A DNA stretch of 64,000 bases, from contig OZ231126.1 of the NCBI GenBank assembly GCA_965153355.1, forward strand, positions 100,812,001 to 100,876,000, given 5' to 3'. The notes beneath the pieces were generated by a model. That model was given only the letters and a program-made list of their open reading frames with translations. It ran no database searches and had not been told where the DNA came from. Made by a program: the position numbers and the translations under genes. Positions 53,939-64,000 of this stretch are shown piece after piece (position 1 is the first letter of the stretch; the number at the start of each line of letters is the position of its first letter). This DNA is from Flaccisagitta enflata. Lineage: Eukaryota > Chaetognatha > Sagittoidea > Aphragmophora.

Positions 53939-54884
53939 CATCGGTGAAAAGTTTACTTTTTATGTCTACTTTGAGATAAAAAAAGTTTGGGCCTTATTTC
54001 CCAATTCCCTATACCGAGGAGCACTTTTAGTACCCCCCCTTTAGGGGGTGTAAGGCATCACCAAAACTAAGGCCAAATTCGTGATTGTTCACCTTGTTTT
54101 CTATGCTACTTCATGACAAATTGGTAAGAAACCTTGGGGCTGGTCTTATTTGAAGGATATAAAGAAGTAGAACACAAAATAGGGTGAGGTAGCTGAAAAG
54201 GGTCCCTGTGGGGCCCTCCAGGGGTCCTCAAAGGCCCCCAAATGACCAAAATAGCTTAAAAAGGCCAAAATGATGAGGGTTTTGTGGTTGTTCCTTCTCA
54301 AATGTTATTGGGCAGGAGAATTTTATGTAGAGATACTGTCACCTGGTATAGGGAAACAAAAGAAAAGGTCAGGGGCCTCTCAGGGACTTATATAAGGGGC
54401 CCCCAATAGACCCCGAAATGCTTAAAACAGGAAAAAATGACCAAAATCTAATCAATTTGTCCATTTTTTCTTTTCTTTGACCATGAAGGGCCTAAATATC
54501 TTTTCAGCTACCTTAATCTAGTGCAGCAGGACTAGATAGAAATAATAGCTAGGACTGAGGACCCCTGATGGACCTCTCCAGAAGCCGTGAACGACCTGAC
54601 ATAACCAAAAATGACTTCTTCTTCTCTGATTGATTGTTTCATTGCACCTGTTTACGGTTTGTTGGATTATTGATTAAATGATTGATTGATTGAATGATTA
54701 ATTCATTGTTCCATTTATCACATGAAATTTTCAACACACATACATGAAGTATGATTGATATGTAAAAGGATTGATTTATAAGCTGCCGCTCTTCATGCTT
54801 TAAAAATCAAGTCTTGCAACATGACATGATGTACAATGGTTTAACAACTTTTTTTTGTTTGTTTTAGTTGAGTCGGCAGATTTC

Positions 54885-55168
54885 AGGTCTGAGAGAGCGA
54901 TTTTAGGCCTGAGAGGGCAGATTTCAGGACTGAAATGGCAGATTTCAGGCCTTTGAGGGCAGATTTCAGGTGTGAGAGGGCAGATCTCAGGCCTGTGAGA
55001 ATAGATTTCAGGACTGTGAGGGCAGATTTCAGGCCTTGGAGGCCTGAGGGAGGGGGGACAGATAGATGGATGGATAGATGGATGGATGGATGGATGGACA
55101 AACAAACACACAAACGTAAGTCCCCCTGTGTTCTACAGGACTTTGTCCCCTTCGAGGCTGCTGCCTCA
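54885..55168. repeat. family C element, right part
   Basis: Units of GAGGGCAGATTTCAGGCCT, GGATGGATGG, then TGTTCTACAGGACTTTGTCC and GAGGCTGCTGCCTC. The left inverted end is missing. Confidence 0.55.
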
Positions 55169-55259
55169 AAACTAAAAGAAACCAGTCGCCCAAGGGCAGT
55201 ATTTAGTCTGCGATACCCATTACCCATTGTCCTGCTTTGTATGATTGTTTGTGAATGAG

Positions 55260-55705
55260 AGGAAGCAGGGTAACAGCCCCAAAGTGGTTAGAACACAGGG
55301 AGTGATATAAGGCTTCATAAGGTTTGGGAGGGCTGATTGGGCCAAAAAGGCCAAATTTGAGGTTCAAGATGACTGATTTCACAGCTGAGAAGGCAGATTT
55401 GAGGTCTGAAAGAGCTGATTTCAGAGCTAGGAAGGCTATTTGGAGTCGTGGTACAGCTGAAACAAAACCTAAGAGGGCTGATTTGTGGTCAGAAAGGGCT
55501 AATTTGAAGCTCAAGACGGCTGATCTCATGGCTCAGAAGGAGGATTTGAGGCCTGAAAGAGTTGATTTCAGCGCTGGAAAGGCTAATTTGAGCCGTGGTA
55601 CATCTAGTGAGGCCTGAGAGGACTGAATAGGGGGGATGCACAGAAATATGGATGGACAAACAGATGGACACGCTTAAGTCCCCCTGTGTTCTGCACAACT
55701 TGGTC
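55260..55705. repeat. family C element, decayed
   Basis: GGAAGCAGGGTAACAGCCCC at the left, AGGGCTGATTTGAGGTC units, CCCCCTGTGTTCTGCACAAC at the right. Confidence 0.5.
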
Positions 55706-55799
55706 TTTTGTACATCAAATTGTATGATGTCAAGTTCCAAGTCTGTATGAGTTGCAGAAGCTTAAAAATCATTGAATCTTTATCTAAATCATATTATGA

Positions 55800-55922
55800 A
55801 TGCAAAACTAGGAGTGGTGCGTGTATTAACTATTCAGTGAGGGTTCACAAGGTCCCCATCCATTAATTTCAGTTTGGGTATAGTGATATAGTTTGGGGAT
55901 ATTGTTCCACCTGTCATATGAT
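55800..55922 (+). repeat. family F end fragment
   Basis: GTGCGTGTATTAACTATTCA (the uninterrupted target of the nested MITE at 33395) followed by AGTTTGGGTATAGTGATA and TTGTTCCACCTGTCATATG. Confidence 0.5.
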
Positions 55923-56818
55923 ATATGATATAGGAATCAATCAATCATCCAACTAACAGTGAGTAGGTGCAATGAAACTTCAAAGAAGAAGAACATCAAA
56001 ATTTTGAGATTTGGCTATTTTTGGCCATTACAGGTCCTTTAGGCCCTATGGATGGGTCCAACAGGGGTGCTCAGCCTTCTTTTTGATTCTTATCTAGTTC
56101 TGCTGCACCAGATGAGGGTAGCTAAACAGATAATTAGGCAGTTCACTATTAAGAGAGACAAAAAATTGTCAGGAATTCTTAAATTTTGGTCATTTTTGCC
56201 CATTTTAAGCTTTTCGGGGCTCTGGGGCCTCTCAAATGGGTCACTGAGGGGCCCTTGACCTATTCTTTTGTTTCCTAACTCCAGGTGACAGTATCTTTAT
56301 ATAAAATTTTCCTCCGCAATAACATTTGAGAAGAAACAACCACAACATCCTCATTATTTTGGCCATTTTCAGCTATTTTGGTCATTTGGGGGCCCTTTGA
56401 GAACCCCTGGAAGGCCCTACAGTTGATAAATGTATCAATCAATCAATCAATCAATCAATCATTCAATCAATAATCCAACAAATGGTAAGCAGGTGCAATG
56501 AAACAATCAAAGAAGATCAACGTTGAAATGTCAAATTTTGGTCATTTTAAGTCATTTCGGGTCATTTTGGGCCTCTGGATGGGCCCATCAGAGGTCCTCA
56601 GTCCTAGGTTTTATTTTCATCAAGTCCTGCTGCACTATATTAGGGTAGCTGAAAGATGATTAAGCCCTTCAATGTCAAAAAAAGACAAAAAATTGTCAAA
56701 ATGATTAAATTTTGGTCATTTTTCCCCATTTTAAGCATTTCGGGGTCTATTGGGGGCCCCTTAGATAAATCGCTGAGGGGCCCCTGACCTTTCCTTTTGT
56801 TTCCCTATACCAGGTGAC

Positions 56819-57178
56819 TAGAGTTTGGAGTTTCAAACAAAATCATCTAGTGGCATATAACGGAAGTATAATTGAGATAATATGCATAGTAGGTTGCGTA
56901 TAAATGGAGTTTTTAGCCTAAAAAACGCTTTTTAACGTTTTTTTTTCTTTTGTAGTGCTACAATTACTACTATTTTTTAAGAGGAAATGAGTTTCCCAGT
57001 GCCGGCGATGCTTCCTTGACTACTTGAGCAAAACATGGTGATGTTTTTTTCATTCAAATGTTCTCATTTGCTTTTGGCTGGTACTATAAAAGAAAATAAA
57101 AAGTTTGTTACAATTTTTTAGTTATGGATTAGGATTATTAAGAGCATGGGCATCACCGTGATATCTCCGTTTTGTTAC

Positions 57179-57248
<70 letters not shown>

Positions 57249-57368
57249 CCAGACCAAGATCTGAGACTTGAACAGAATAAAGGACAATTCATGAAAATAT
57301 GATTGGCCTTATGATTTTTCTTGCCTCTCGTCTATGGGTCCTTTGATATACTTTCTTTGTTGTCCAGT

Positions 57369-57429
<61 letters not shown>

Positions 57430-57547
57430 AGCGAGATAAAGAGAGATATAGAGAGCGATTTGGTCGTCCCTTTATATAACCAGACAATTGATCTAACCAA
57501 AACATATGGTCCACAAAAATCGGAAATGGCATCATTGCAGGTGCAAA

Positions 57548-57587
<40 letters not shown>

Positions 57588-58174
57588 AGACTCATTTCAG
57601 CATTTCTTTTGGGATGATACAATCTTGATATAAGCATGAGGGAGAATCATCGATCATTTGATATATTTTTTTTCTGCTTTATCAAAACAAATCAACTGGT
57701 GAAATATATATAACAATGAAATAACATTATAATACATCGAAAAGAAAAAAAATTATAGAGGGTAATGAATGAAAATAAAATAAAAAAAAACAAATGAAAA
57801 GTAAAAAGTGAAAATTAAAAGGAAAAAAAAAGTGAAAAGTGAAAAGTAAAAAATGATAAATGAAAAGTAAAAAGTGAAAACGAAGAGTGAAGAATGAAAA
57901 GTGAATCATGAAATGAAAAATATGTAAATGGATAAAAGAAAATGAAAATAATCTTTCGATGCTAACAAAAAAATTCTGAAAATTTTTATAAAATTTTCAA
58001 AATGATCACAGAAAATCCACTATGAATTCCCTAAATCTTACTACTCCTTCCTTGCCGAGTGAAAAACCTGAAAAACGCCAATGGGAAACTCATTTTGGCG
58101 CCAAATACGTTTTTGCGTCTCATCTGCCACTTCCGGTAGAGGTGGCGGATAAAAAAGCGTATAGGTAAACTCTA
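56819..58174. mobile_element. non-autonomous hAT-like element, 1356 bp
   Basis: The ends are TAGAGTTT and AAACTCTA (8-bp perfect inverted repeat), flanked by CAGGTGAC on both sides (56811-56818, 58175-58182). An 8-bp target duplication is the hAT hallmark. The empty site, CCAGGTGACAGTATC, is present nearby in a related arm. Inside are three GA tracts and A-rich DNA, with no transposase. Confidence 0.7.
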
Positions 58175-58626
58175 CAGGTGACAATATCACTACCTAACAT
58201 TTTCCTCCCTAATAACATTTGAGAAGAAACATCCAAAAAACCCTCATCATTTTGGCTATTTTTAGCTATTTTGGTCATTTGGGGGCCCTTTGAGGACCCC
58301 TGGAGGGCCCCACAGGGACACGTATCAGCTACCTCGCCCTATTTTGTGTTCTACTTCTTAATATCCTTCAAACAAGACCAGCCCCAAGGTTTTTTACCAA
58401 TTTGTCAAAAAGTAGCATAGAAAACAAGGTGAACAATCATAAATTTGGCCTTAGTTTTGGTGATGCCTCACACCCCCTAAAAGGGGGGTACTAAAAGTGC
58501 TCCTCGGTATAGGGAATTGGGAAATAAGGCCCAAACTTTTTTTTATTTCGAAGTAGACATAAAAAGTAAACTTTTCACCGATGCAAATCTTTCTATGACC
58601 CAAAAAAAAATTTTCACCCCCATCTA

Positions 58627-58966
58627 CTATATATATACACAGACTCTCACATCATGTAATCCTTATTTGTCTTTGGCGTCAGCGCCTCAAGCCTTCAATT
58701 GAGATGTATACATGCACACAGACTATCACACTATGTAATCCCTTTTTGTCTCTGGCATCAGCGCCTCAAGACTTCTTGTGTATATATACACACAGAATCT
58801 CACACTATGTAATCCTTATTTTTCTTTGGCGTCAGCGCCTCAAGCCTTCAATTGAGATGTATACATACACACAGACTCTCACACTATGTAATCCCTTTTT
58901 CGCTTGCATCAGCGTCTCAAGACTTCAATTTAGATGTATATATACACACAGACTCTCACATTATGT
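58627..58966 (+). repeat. ~80-bp satellite block, right copy
   Basis: Direct duplicate of 52973-53312; further units continue to about 59115. The two copies flank the foldback-like element. Confidence 0.85.
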
Positions 58967-59115
58967 AATCCTTATTTGTCTTTGGCGTCAGCGCCTCAAG
59001 CCTTCAATTGAGATGTATACATACAGACAGACTCTCATACGATGTATTCCTGATTTGTCTCTGGCATCAGCGCCTCAAGACTTCAGTTGAGATGTATATA
59101 TACACAGACTCTCAC

Positions 59116-59840
59116 GCCATGTTTCATGAAGGAGAAAATTGCAAAGGGTTTTGTGTGTGTAATCCAAGATTGTCTAGCTTGGGTAAAGCGTTAGCATTTT
59201 ATCTAAAATCCATTCAATAGTAAATACCCAATGAGATTTCTCTTATATCTTTTTTAAGTTATGTTTTAAGTTAAGTTTTTAAGTTTTAAGTTATCTTTCA
59301 GTATTCCACATGAGTATTTTTTCCATATCTTGAACTTTTAAATTTTGATGAGATCAAAACAATAGGAAAGATAATGGTAACGATTGAAAAAAAAAAACAA
59401 AACAAAGAGGCGAGGACGACATCAACAACATTAAAAAATCTCATTGATTTCAACAACCATGACATCAATGATGAAAACAGTAACAACAATAACAACAACC
59501 AAAGGAAGCAGATAATAGCGTTGCCATGTCATTTATTTAATACAGTTACTACATTTATGCAGAATCTTCACCAACTCTTTTGCTGTAAAGCCTGACTATT
59601 ATCTGAGCACATTCACTGGATAGTGACGCGAAAAAGCTCCACTCAAAATTGCATGTTAATTCATAAAATAAGAACCCTGATGGAGTGCATAATGTTATTT
59701 AGAATCTAAGTTACAAGCCTTAAAGTTCTCTCATTATTTAGAATCTAAATAACAAGCCTTAAAGTTTTCTCATAACTTAGATTGTCTATCTTTCTGTTTT
59801 TTTCTAAATACTCCCTGCTTATTTTCTATGTTCTCCATAT
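59116..59840. other. plain DNA with a short duplication
   Basis: TTTAGAATCTAA...ACAAGCCTTAAAGTT occurs twice (59697-59726 and 59739-59768); related words recur inverted near 60700. Confidence 0.5.
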
Positions 59841-59843
59841 CTA

Positions 59844-59946
<103 letters not shown>

Positions 59947-60514
59947 ATTTTTTTCTTTCTTTTTTTGTCTCTCTTTCTAACCTTATATTTGAGTGATGTA
60001 TTAGTCCATTAACATATTAGAAATTGTACAATTTTTTTTTAGATAACACAAATAAGAATCTCATATGTTGTAATGGAAAAAAAATATTTGCTTTTTGAAA
60101 AATGTCTCTTTTGGCATTTGCTTCACAGATTTCTCAGAATTTAAAAGAATCCTCTTTTATTCAGCTGATTTTAGCCATGTCCTCATTAGAATAAATCTAT
60201 TCATATTCTAAATGTACCCAGAGCATCCTTTTTAAAAAAACATCTTAAAGAAATATTGCTATTTTTTTAAAATTCTATATATTTTGAAAAATTGTAGGTT
60301 TTTTAAGGGAGCAATTTTTATATCTTTCTTTAAAATTGTTTCTTGCACACATATTGTTGACAAGCAGATTCAGTACATAAAAAATATCCATGGTATTCGT
60401 GAGTATTAAATAAAGAGTAAAAAAAAAAAAAGATGATATCAATGCTAGGACATGAAAGTTGATTTTAGTAGGATGGAGTACATGGTAACTGTAACAGTTA
60501 TGAATAACAGATGT

Positions 60515-60517
<3 letters not shown>

Positions 60518-60567
<50 letters not shown>

Positions 60568-60640
60568 CAAAAAAAAAAAAAAAAAAAAAAAAAAGAGAGA
60601 GAGAAAGAGAGAAAGAAAGAGAGAGAAAGATGAATTTTAT
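60518..60640 (+). repeat. GA tract with A-rich tail
   Basis: GA to about 60563, then a run of A, then GAAA units. Confidence 0.9.
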
Positions 60641-61028
60641 TAGGAGATGAATAAAAGATAGAAAGATAGAATATCTAAATAATGAGAAAATAAATTATTG
60701 CATTACTCAGATTCTAAATTACAAGCAGAGAGCCAATTTTAAGTAACGCGCCTTAGAAAATTCTAAATAACGCGCTGTTCCCCCCTGATGAACCTTGAAA
60801 AAGCTGCTCTATTAACCAAAATGGTTTAAAGAAAGAGAGAGAGAGAGTTTGTGAGCAAGATGAAGCGAGAGAGAGTGAGATATAACCAAGTTATCTATGG
60901 TTATATGAGGAATCTGCATAAACACCACATAAACGCAAGAAGCCCACGCTTATGTTAAACGCCCAAAGGCCTTGAATTCAAGACCATTCAAACTCAACTT
61001 CAAAATCATCACGAAAGAATGGAAATGG

Positions 61029-61032
<4 letters not shown>

Positions 61033-61095
<63 letters not shown>

Positions 61096-61170
61096 AGGAG
61101 AGAAAGAAATAAAAAAAAGAAAGACAGAAAGAAAGACAAAAAGAAAGAAAGAAAGAAAGAAAGATAGAAA
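61033..61170 (+). repeat. GA then GAAA repeats
   Basis: GA to about 61091, then AGAAAGAAAG units; TTCC units follow at 61190-61290. Confidence 0.9.
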
Positions 61171-61871
61171 AAAAAAGAAAAAAACAGTCCTTCCTTCCTC
61201 CGTTCCTTCCTTCCTTCCTTCCATTTCTGTCTTCCCTCCTTCCTTCCTTACATTCCTACCTTTCCTCCTCCCTCCCTTCTTCCCTCCATCCCTATTTCCT
61301 TCAAACTGACCGATCAACCAACCAAGAGACTTTGCGAATGACCTAAATGACCTCAAAATCAACTCAGATGATCTTGTAAGGGGCTTTCGCATTGGGAAAA
61401 TGATCGAGGTATCACGTAGGGAATATCTAGATAATATCAAGATAATACGCCCAATGCAAAAACTCCTTAAAAAAACTTTACTTACATAATTTCACAATCA
61501 TATGATTTCACCATTTCAGTTTCATAATTTCATAATTTCATAACTTCATATTTTCATGTTTTCATGATCACTTAATAAGATAATCACATTGTCATAGAAA
61601 TGACAAAGTGGATTTAAAATGCAACTTATTTTGCCTTAGAATACCCAAATGAGTCCATTGCTCAGAAGTGCTATGGACAGACGGATGGACGGACTGACCA
61701 ACACAGCTACACGTCAAAATTACACAGCACATATCTAGTTAAACTAGCAAGAAGAAATGGAAAGAAGAGATAGACAAAAACTAATGGGGCAGTAGAAATC
61801 TTGGTGGGGCTCACACAAAGCAAAATAGGCAGAAAAAGAACGACTGCAGAAAACCGGTTTCTTCGGTTTCT

Positions 61872-62269
61872 TGGTTTCTTGGTTCTTTTGCTTTGTTGCT
61901 TGTGCTTTTGCGCGTGAGGCTGTGATGGTGATCAAGCCTTTACTACTGCAATGCCACTCCCAATCGGTTTATTCCACTACGGGCCTGTTTATACACGAGA
62001 CGATTTTGGAAAAGGCCACTCTGTTGCTCGCTCTGTACATTCGCTCGCACCACTCGCACCGCTCACTTTGCTCAGTCGCTCTGCAGCGCTCTGCAGCGCT
62101 CTGCAGTGCTCTGCAGCGCTATGCTTCACTTCACTACACCCCCTCCACTCACTCGCCCTCTTCAAAGCCTCGCTCAATCACTTCGCTCACTCAATCCGCA
62201 CACTTCCTCAAGCAGCAGTTTGAATTTATAGATATGCTTGTTCACACTCTAAACGCAATCAACGGGTAG
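61872..62269. other. GC-richer stretch with CTCTGCAGCG repeats
   Basis: CTCTGCAGCG repeats at 62078-62120 inside GCTCACTC-rich DNA. A 132-codon open frame covers it but has no motif, and its make-up follows the repeats. Confidence 0.4.
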
Positions 62270-62389
62270 GATCGCGTTCTTGGTCGTCAGTGGAATCATG
62301 CCCCATTTGTCTGTATATTGGGTCGTCTCTTTGTTACTTCCCGTGAGGCCAAAACACTGACATTGCCACTGATAACGACTGTGAGGAAA

Positions 62390-62392
<3 letters not shown>

Positions 62393-62466
<74 letters not shown>
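62393..62466 (+). repeat. GA microsatellite
   Basis: Uninterrupted GA next to a family B outer arm. Confidence 0.95.
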
Positions 62467-62470
<4 letters not shown>

Positions 62471-62997
62471 TCATCCAAGGATCGCACATGGTCAGCGGTA
62501 CCCAATGCCCTGCAGGGAGTGATCCAGTGTAAAAGTGGAATGAGAGCAGGGCAGTTTGAGGCCGATGTCCTGTAGAGCACAGGGGGGAATTTCCAGACAT
62601 CCTGAGGGGGCACATTACAGGCCTCAGATAACTGATTTAGGCCACTGAAGGCATATTTGAAGTCTGAAGGGTAGAATAAAGGCTTGGAGAGCAGATTTGA
62701 GGTTTTAAGGGCAAATTTGAGCCACGGAGGGCTGATTGGATGCTTGGAGGGGTAATTGAAGGTCTTGAGGGCAGATTTGAGTTCTGGAGGTCAGATTTGA
62801 GGCTGGCGGGTTGATTCGAAGCCTGGAAAGCTGATTTGAGGCCTGGAGGGCTAAATTGAGGCTGGGAGGGCAAATTTGAGGCCTTGATGGCCAACGGGGG
62901 GGGGGGGAGGATGGAAGGACGGAACGATGGATGGATGGACGTCTGGAAATTCCCTTCTGTGTTCTACAGGACATCGGCCCTTTAGGGTCGCTGCCCA
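62471..62997. repeat. family B element
   Basis: Outer arm (TCATCCAAGGATCGCACATG), left end GGCCGATGTCCTGTAGAGCA, GGAGGGCAGATTTGAG units, right end CATCGGCCCTTTAGGGTCGC. Confidence 0.65.
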
Positions 62998-63000
62998 AAA

Positions 63001-63460
63001 TGACTTGAAACATGGCTACCCTAGTTGCGTGTGGGTGGGCAGTGGCAGTGAAAGAGAAAGTTACTCGTGCCATTGGGCAGAAGGGGTGACCTCATAAATG
63101 CATAGATTGTAAAACAAGGCCAACACCTATAAGTCGCATGTGAGACATAAATAACTTGATGACATAAATAACTTGATGACTTTTATTGACTCAAGACAAC
63201 TTTAAATGACTTAAAAAGACCTAAAATGACTGAAATGACTACTTTGACCTATTTGACCTAAGTGACTTAAAATAACTTTTAATGACTTAGAATGACTTAG
63301 AATGACTTAGAATGAGTTAAAATGACTTAGAATGACTAGAAATAACTTAAAGTATGATAAAAGAGTAAAGTGTGACGGACCGATGGACCGAGGGACTGAC
63401 GGACCGACGGACCGACAGACCGACAAAGCGGGTTGTAGAGTTGCGTGTATGCGACTAAAA
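63001..63460. repeat. family D element stretched by short repeats
   Basis: ATGGCTACCCTAGTTGCGTG ... GGGTGGGCAGTGG at the left and GACCGACGGACCGACAGAC ... GTATGCGACTAAAAA at the right, with AATGACTTAG repeats (63150-63350) between. Confidence 0.5.
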
Positions 63461-63592
63461 AGTACAGGGGAAAGACAGACGTCCGGACATAGCGGGAGAG
63501 AATGAAAGTGAGAAAGTACAAAGGGGTGGACACTGACATGAAAACTGAAAGAGGGAAACAAAAGTCAAACAAGCAATTTCAACCATGTTTTT

Positions 63593-63935
63593 TTATGCGG
63601 ACACGCAACTGTTCATGAGGGTTTGTCCGTCCGTCCGTCCATTGGTCTGAGGGTGCGATCAAATTTTCAGTTTTGATATTCATTTGTGTGGATGTCTTTT
63701 GTCCTGTCACAGGGTTTGGCATATGGATTTTTTTTGGTCATGTGCTATGCAACTCTACAACTCTTTTTGTTTGTCCATCTGTCTAGCCGTCCATTCGTCA
63801 ATCCATCCATCCGTCTGTCCATTGGTCAGTTGGTTGGTCAGTCCATTACACTTTTTCTTACGCTGTTCTTTCAATGACTTCACCGCTCCTGCCCAAATGG
63901 TGACTGGGGTAGCGTGTATCCCGACCTAGTTTTTC
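63593..63935. repeat. family D element
   Basis: ATGCGGACACGCAACTGTTC ... GTCCGTCCGTCCGTCC, a second start-like block at about 63745, and CGCTCCTGCCCAAATGGTGA ... GTGTATCCCGACC. Confidence 0.5.
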
Positions 63936-64000
63936 AATGTAATCCGTAATTCTGTCAAGAATGGTTGTACCCTCTTATGATATAAGGTTACATGACCTCA

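Larger units (their letters stand above)
53395..58624. mobile_element. large foldback-like inverted-repeat element
   Basis: The left arm (TAGATGGGGGTGAAAATTTT at 53396, then 53939-54360) returns inverted at 58183-58620. Features shared by the arms: GGGGGTACTAAAAG, GGCCTTATTTCCCAATTCCC, GGGCCCTCCAGGGG. Further inverted blocks lie at 54360-54600 and 56040-56818. Nested inside: the non-LTR tail, two family C elements, a family F end and the hAT-like element. I see no coding sequence of its own. Confidence 0.7.

Overview
This window is intron-rich, AT-leaning animal DNA loaded with microsatellites and non-autonomous transposons. Spliced exons with GT/AG borders, tRNA-derived repeats, a non-LTR retrotransposon tail and TA-flanked inverted-repeat elements all say metazoan, most likely an invertebrate. 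I cannot name the species.

The main result is a RAG1-like recombinase (RAG1L) gene on the + strand, about 8.35-37.39 kb. I joined it by hand from 16 exons. Every junction is GT/AG, every phase matches, and the 742-codon frame has no internal stop. In order it shows an arginine-rich GRPR-like nonamer-binding-domain motif (aa 62-80), a first catalytic Asp in a GDG motif (D280), a second in a DEK motif (D383), a CxxC-like position reduced to one Cys (C401/A404), an HKTLAH zinc-histidine motif (H625, H630) and a catalytic Glu (E650). It ends in a CX2CX3GHX4H zinc knuckle (C699, C702, H707, H712) like the C-terminal tail of ProtoRAG-type RAG1L. Spacings fit mouse RAG1 closely (D-D 103 versus 108; second His to Glu 20 versus 20). 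I found no recognisable RAG2-like partner and no flanking RSS-like terminal repeats, so a fixed host copy is possible, but a cut-off transposon is not excluded.

Layout: 0-8.2 kb holds repeats and one orphan exon-like segment (2089-2253). 8.3-37.4 kb is RAG1L; its introns hold family A-F elements, TTC/TATC/TG tracts and a recent 4.86-kb element with identical 198-bp terminal direct repeats and a CATAG target duplication (27432-32288). 37.4-48.7 kb holds short repeats, a GTGCCAC-rich tandem array, a weakly supported convergent pair of terminal exons near 45.6 kb, and a decayed Cys-rich ORF (47.36-48.10 kb, minus). 48.7-53.4 kb is simple-sequence DNA, including about 0.5 kb of AT then GT repeats and several minisatellites. 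53.4-58.6 kb is a large inverted-repeat element with nested insertions (a 5'-truncated non-LTR tail, family C elements, a 1.36-kb hAT-like element with an 8-bp target duplication), set between two copies of the same ~335-bp satellite block. 59-64 kb is GA/TC tracts and further family B and D copies.

The window is therefore dominated by non-coding repeats, and RAG1L is the only gene I can assign with confidence. Comparisons with mouse RAG1, Transib and ProtoRAG were made from memory of the families, without any alignment software.
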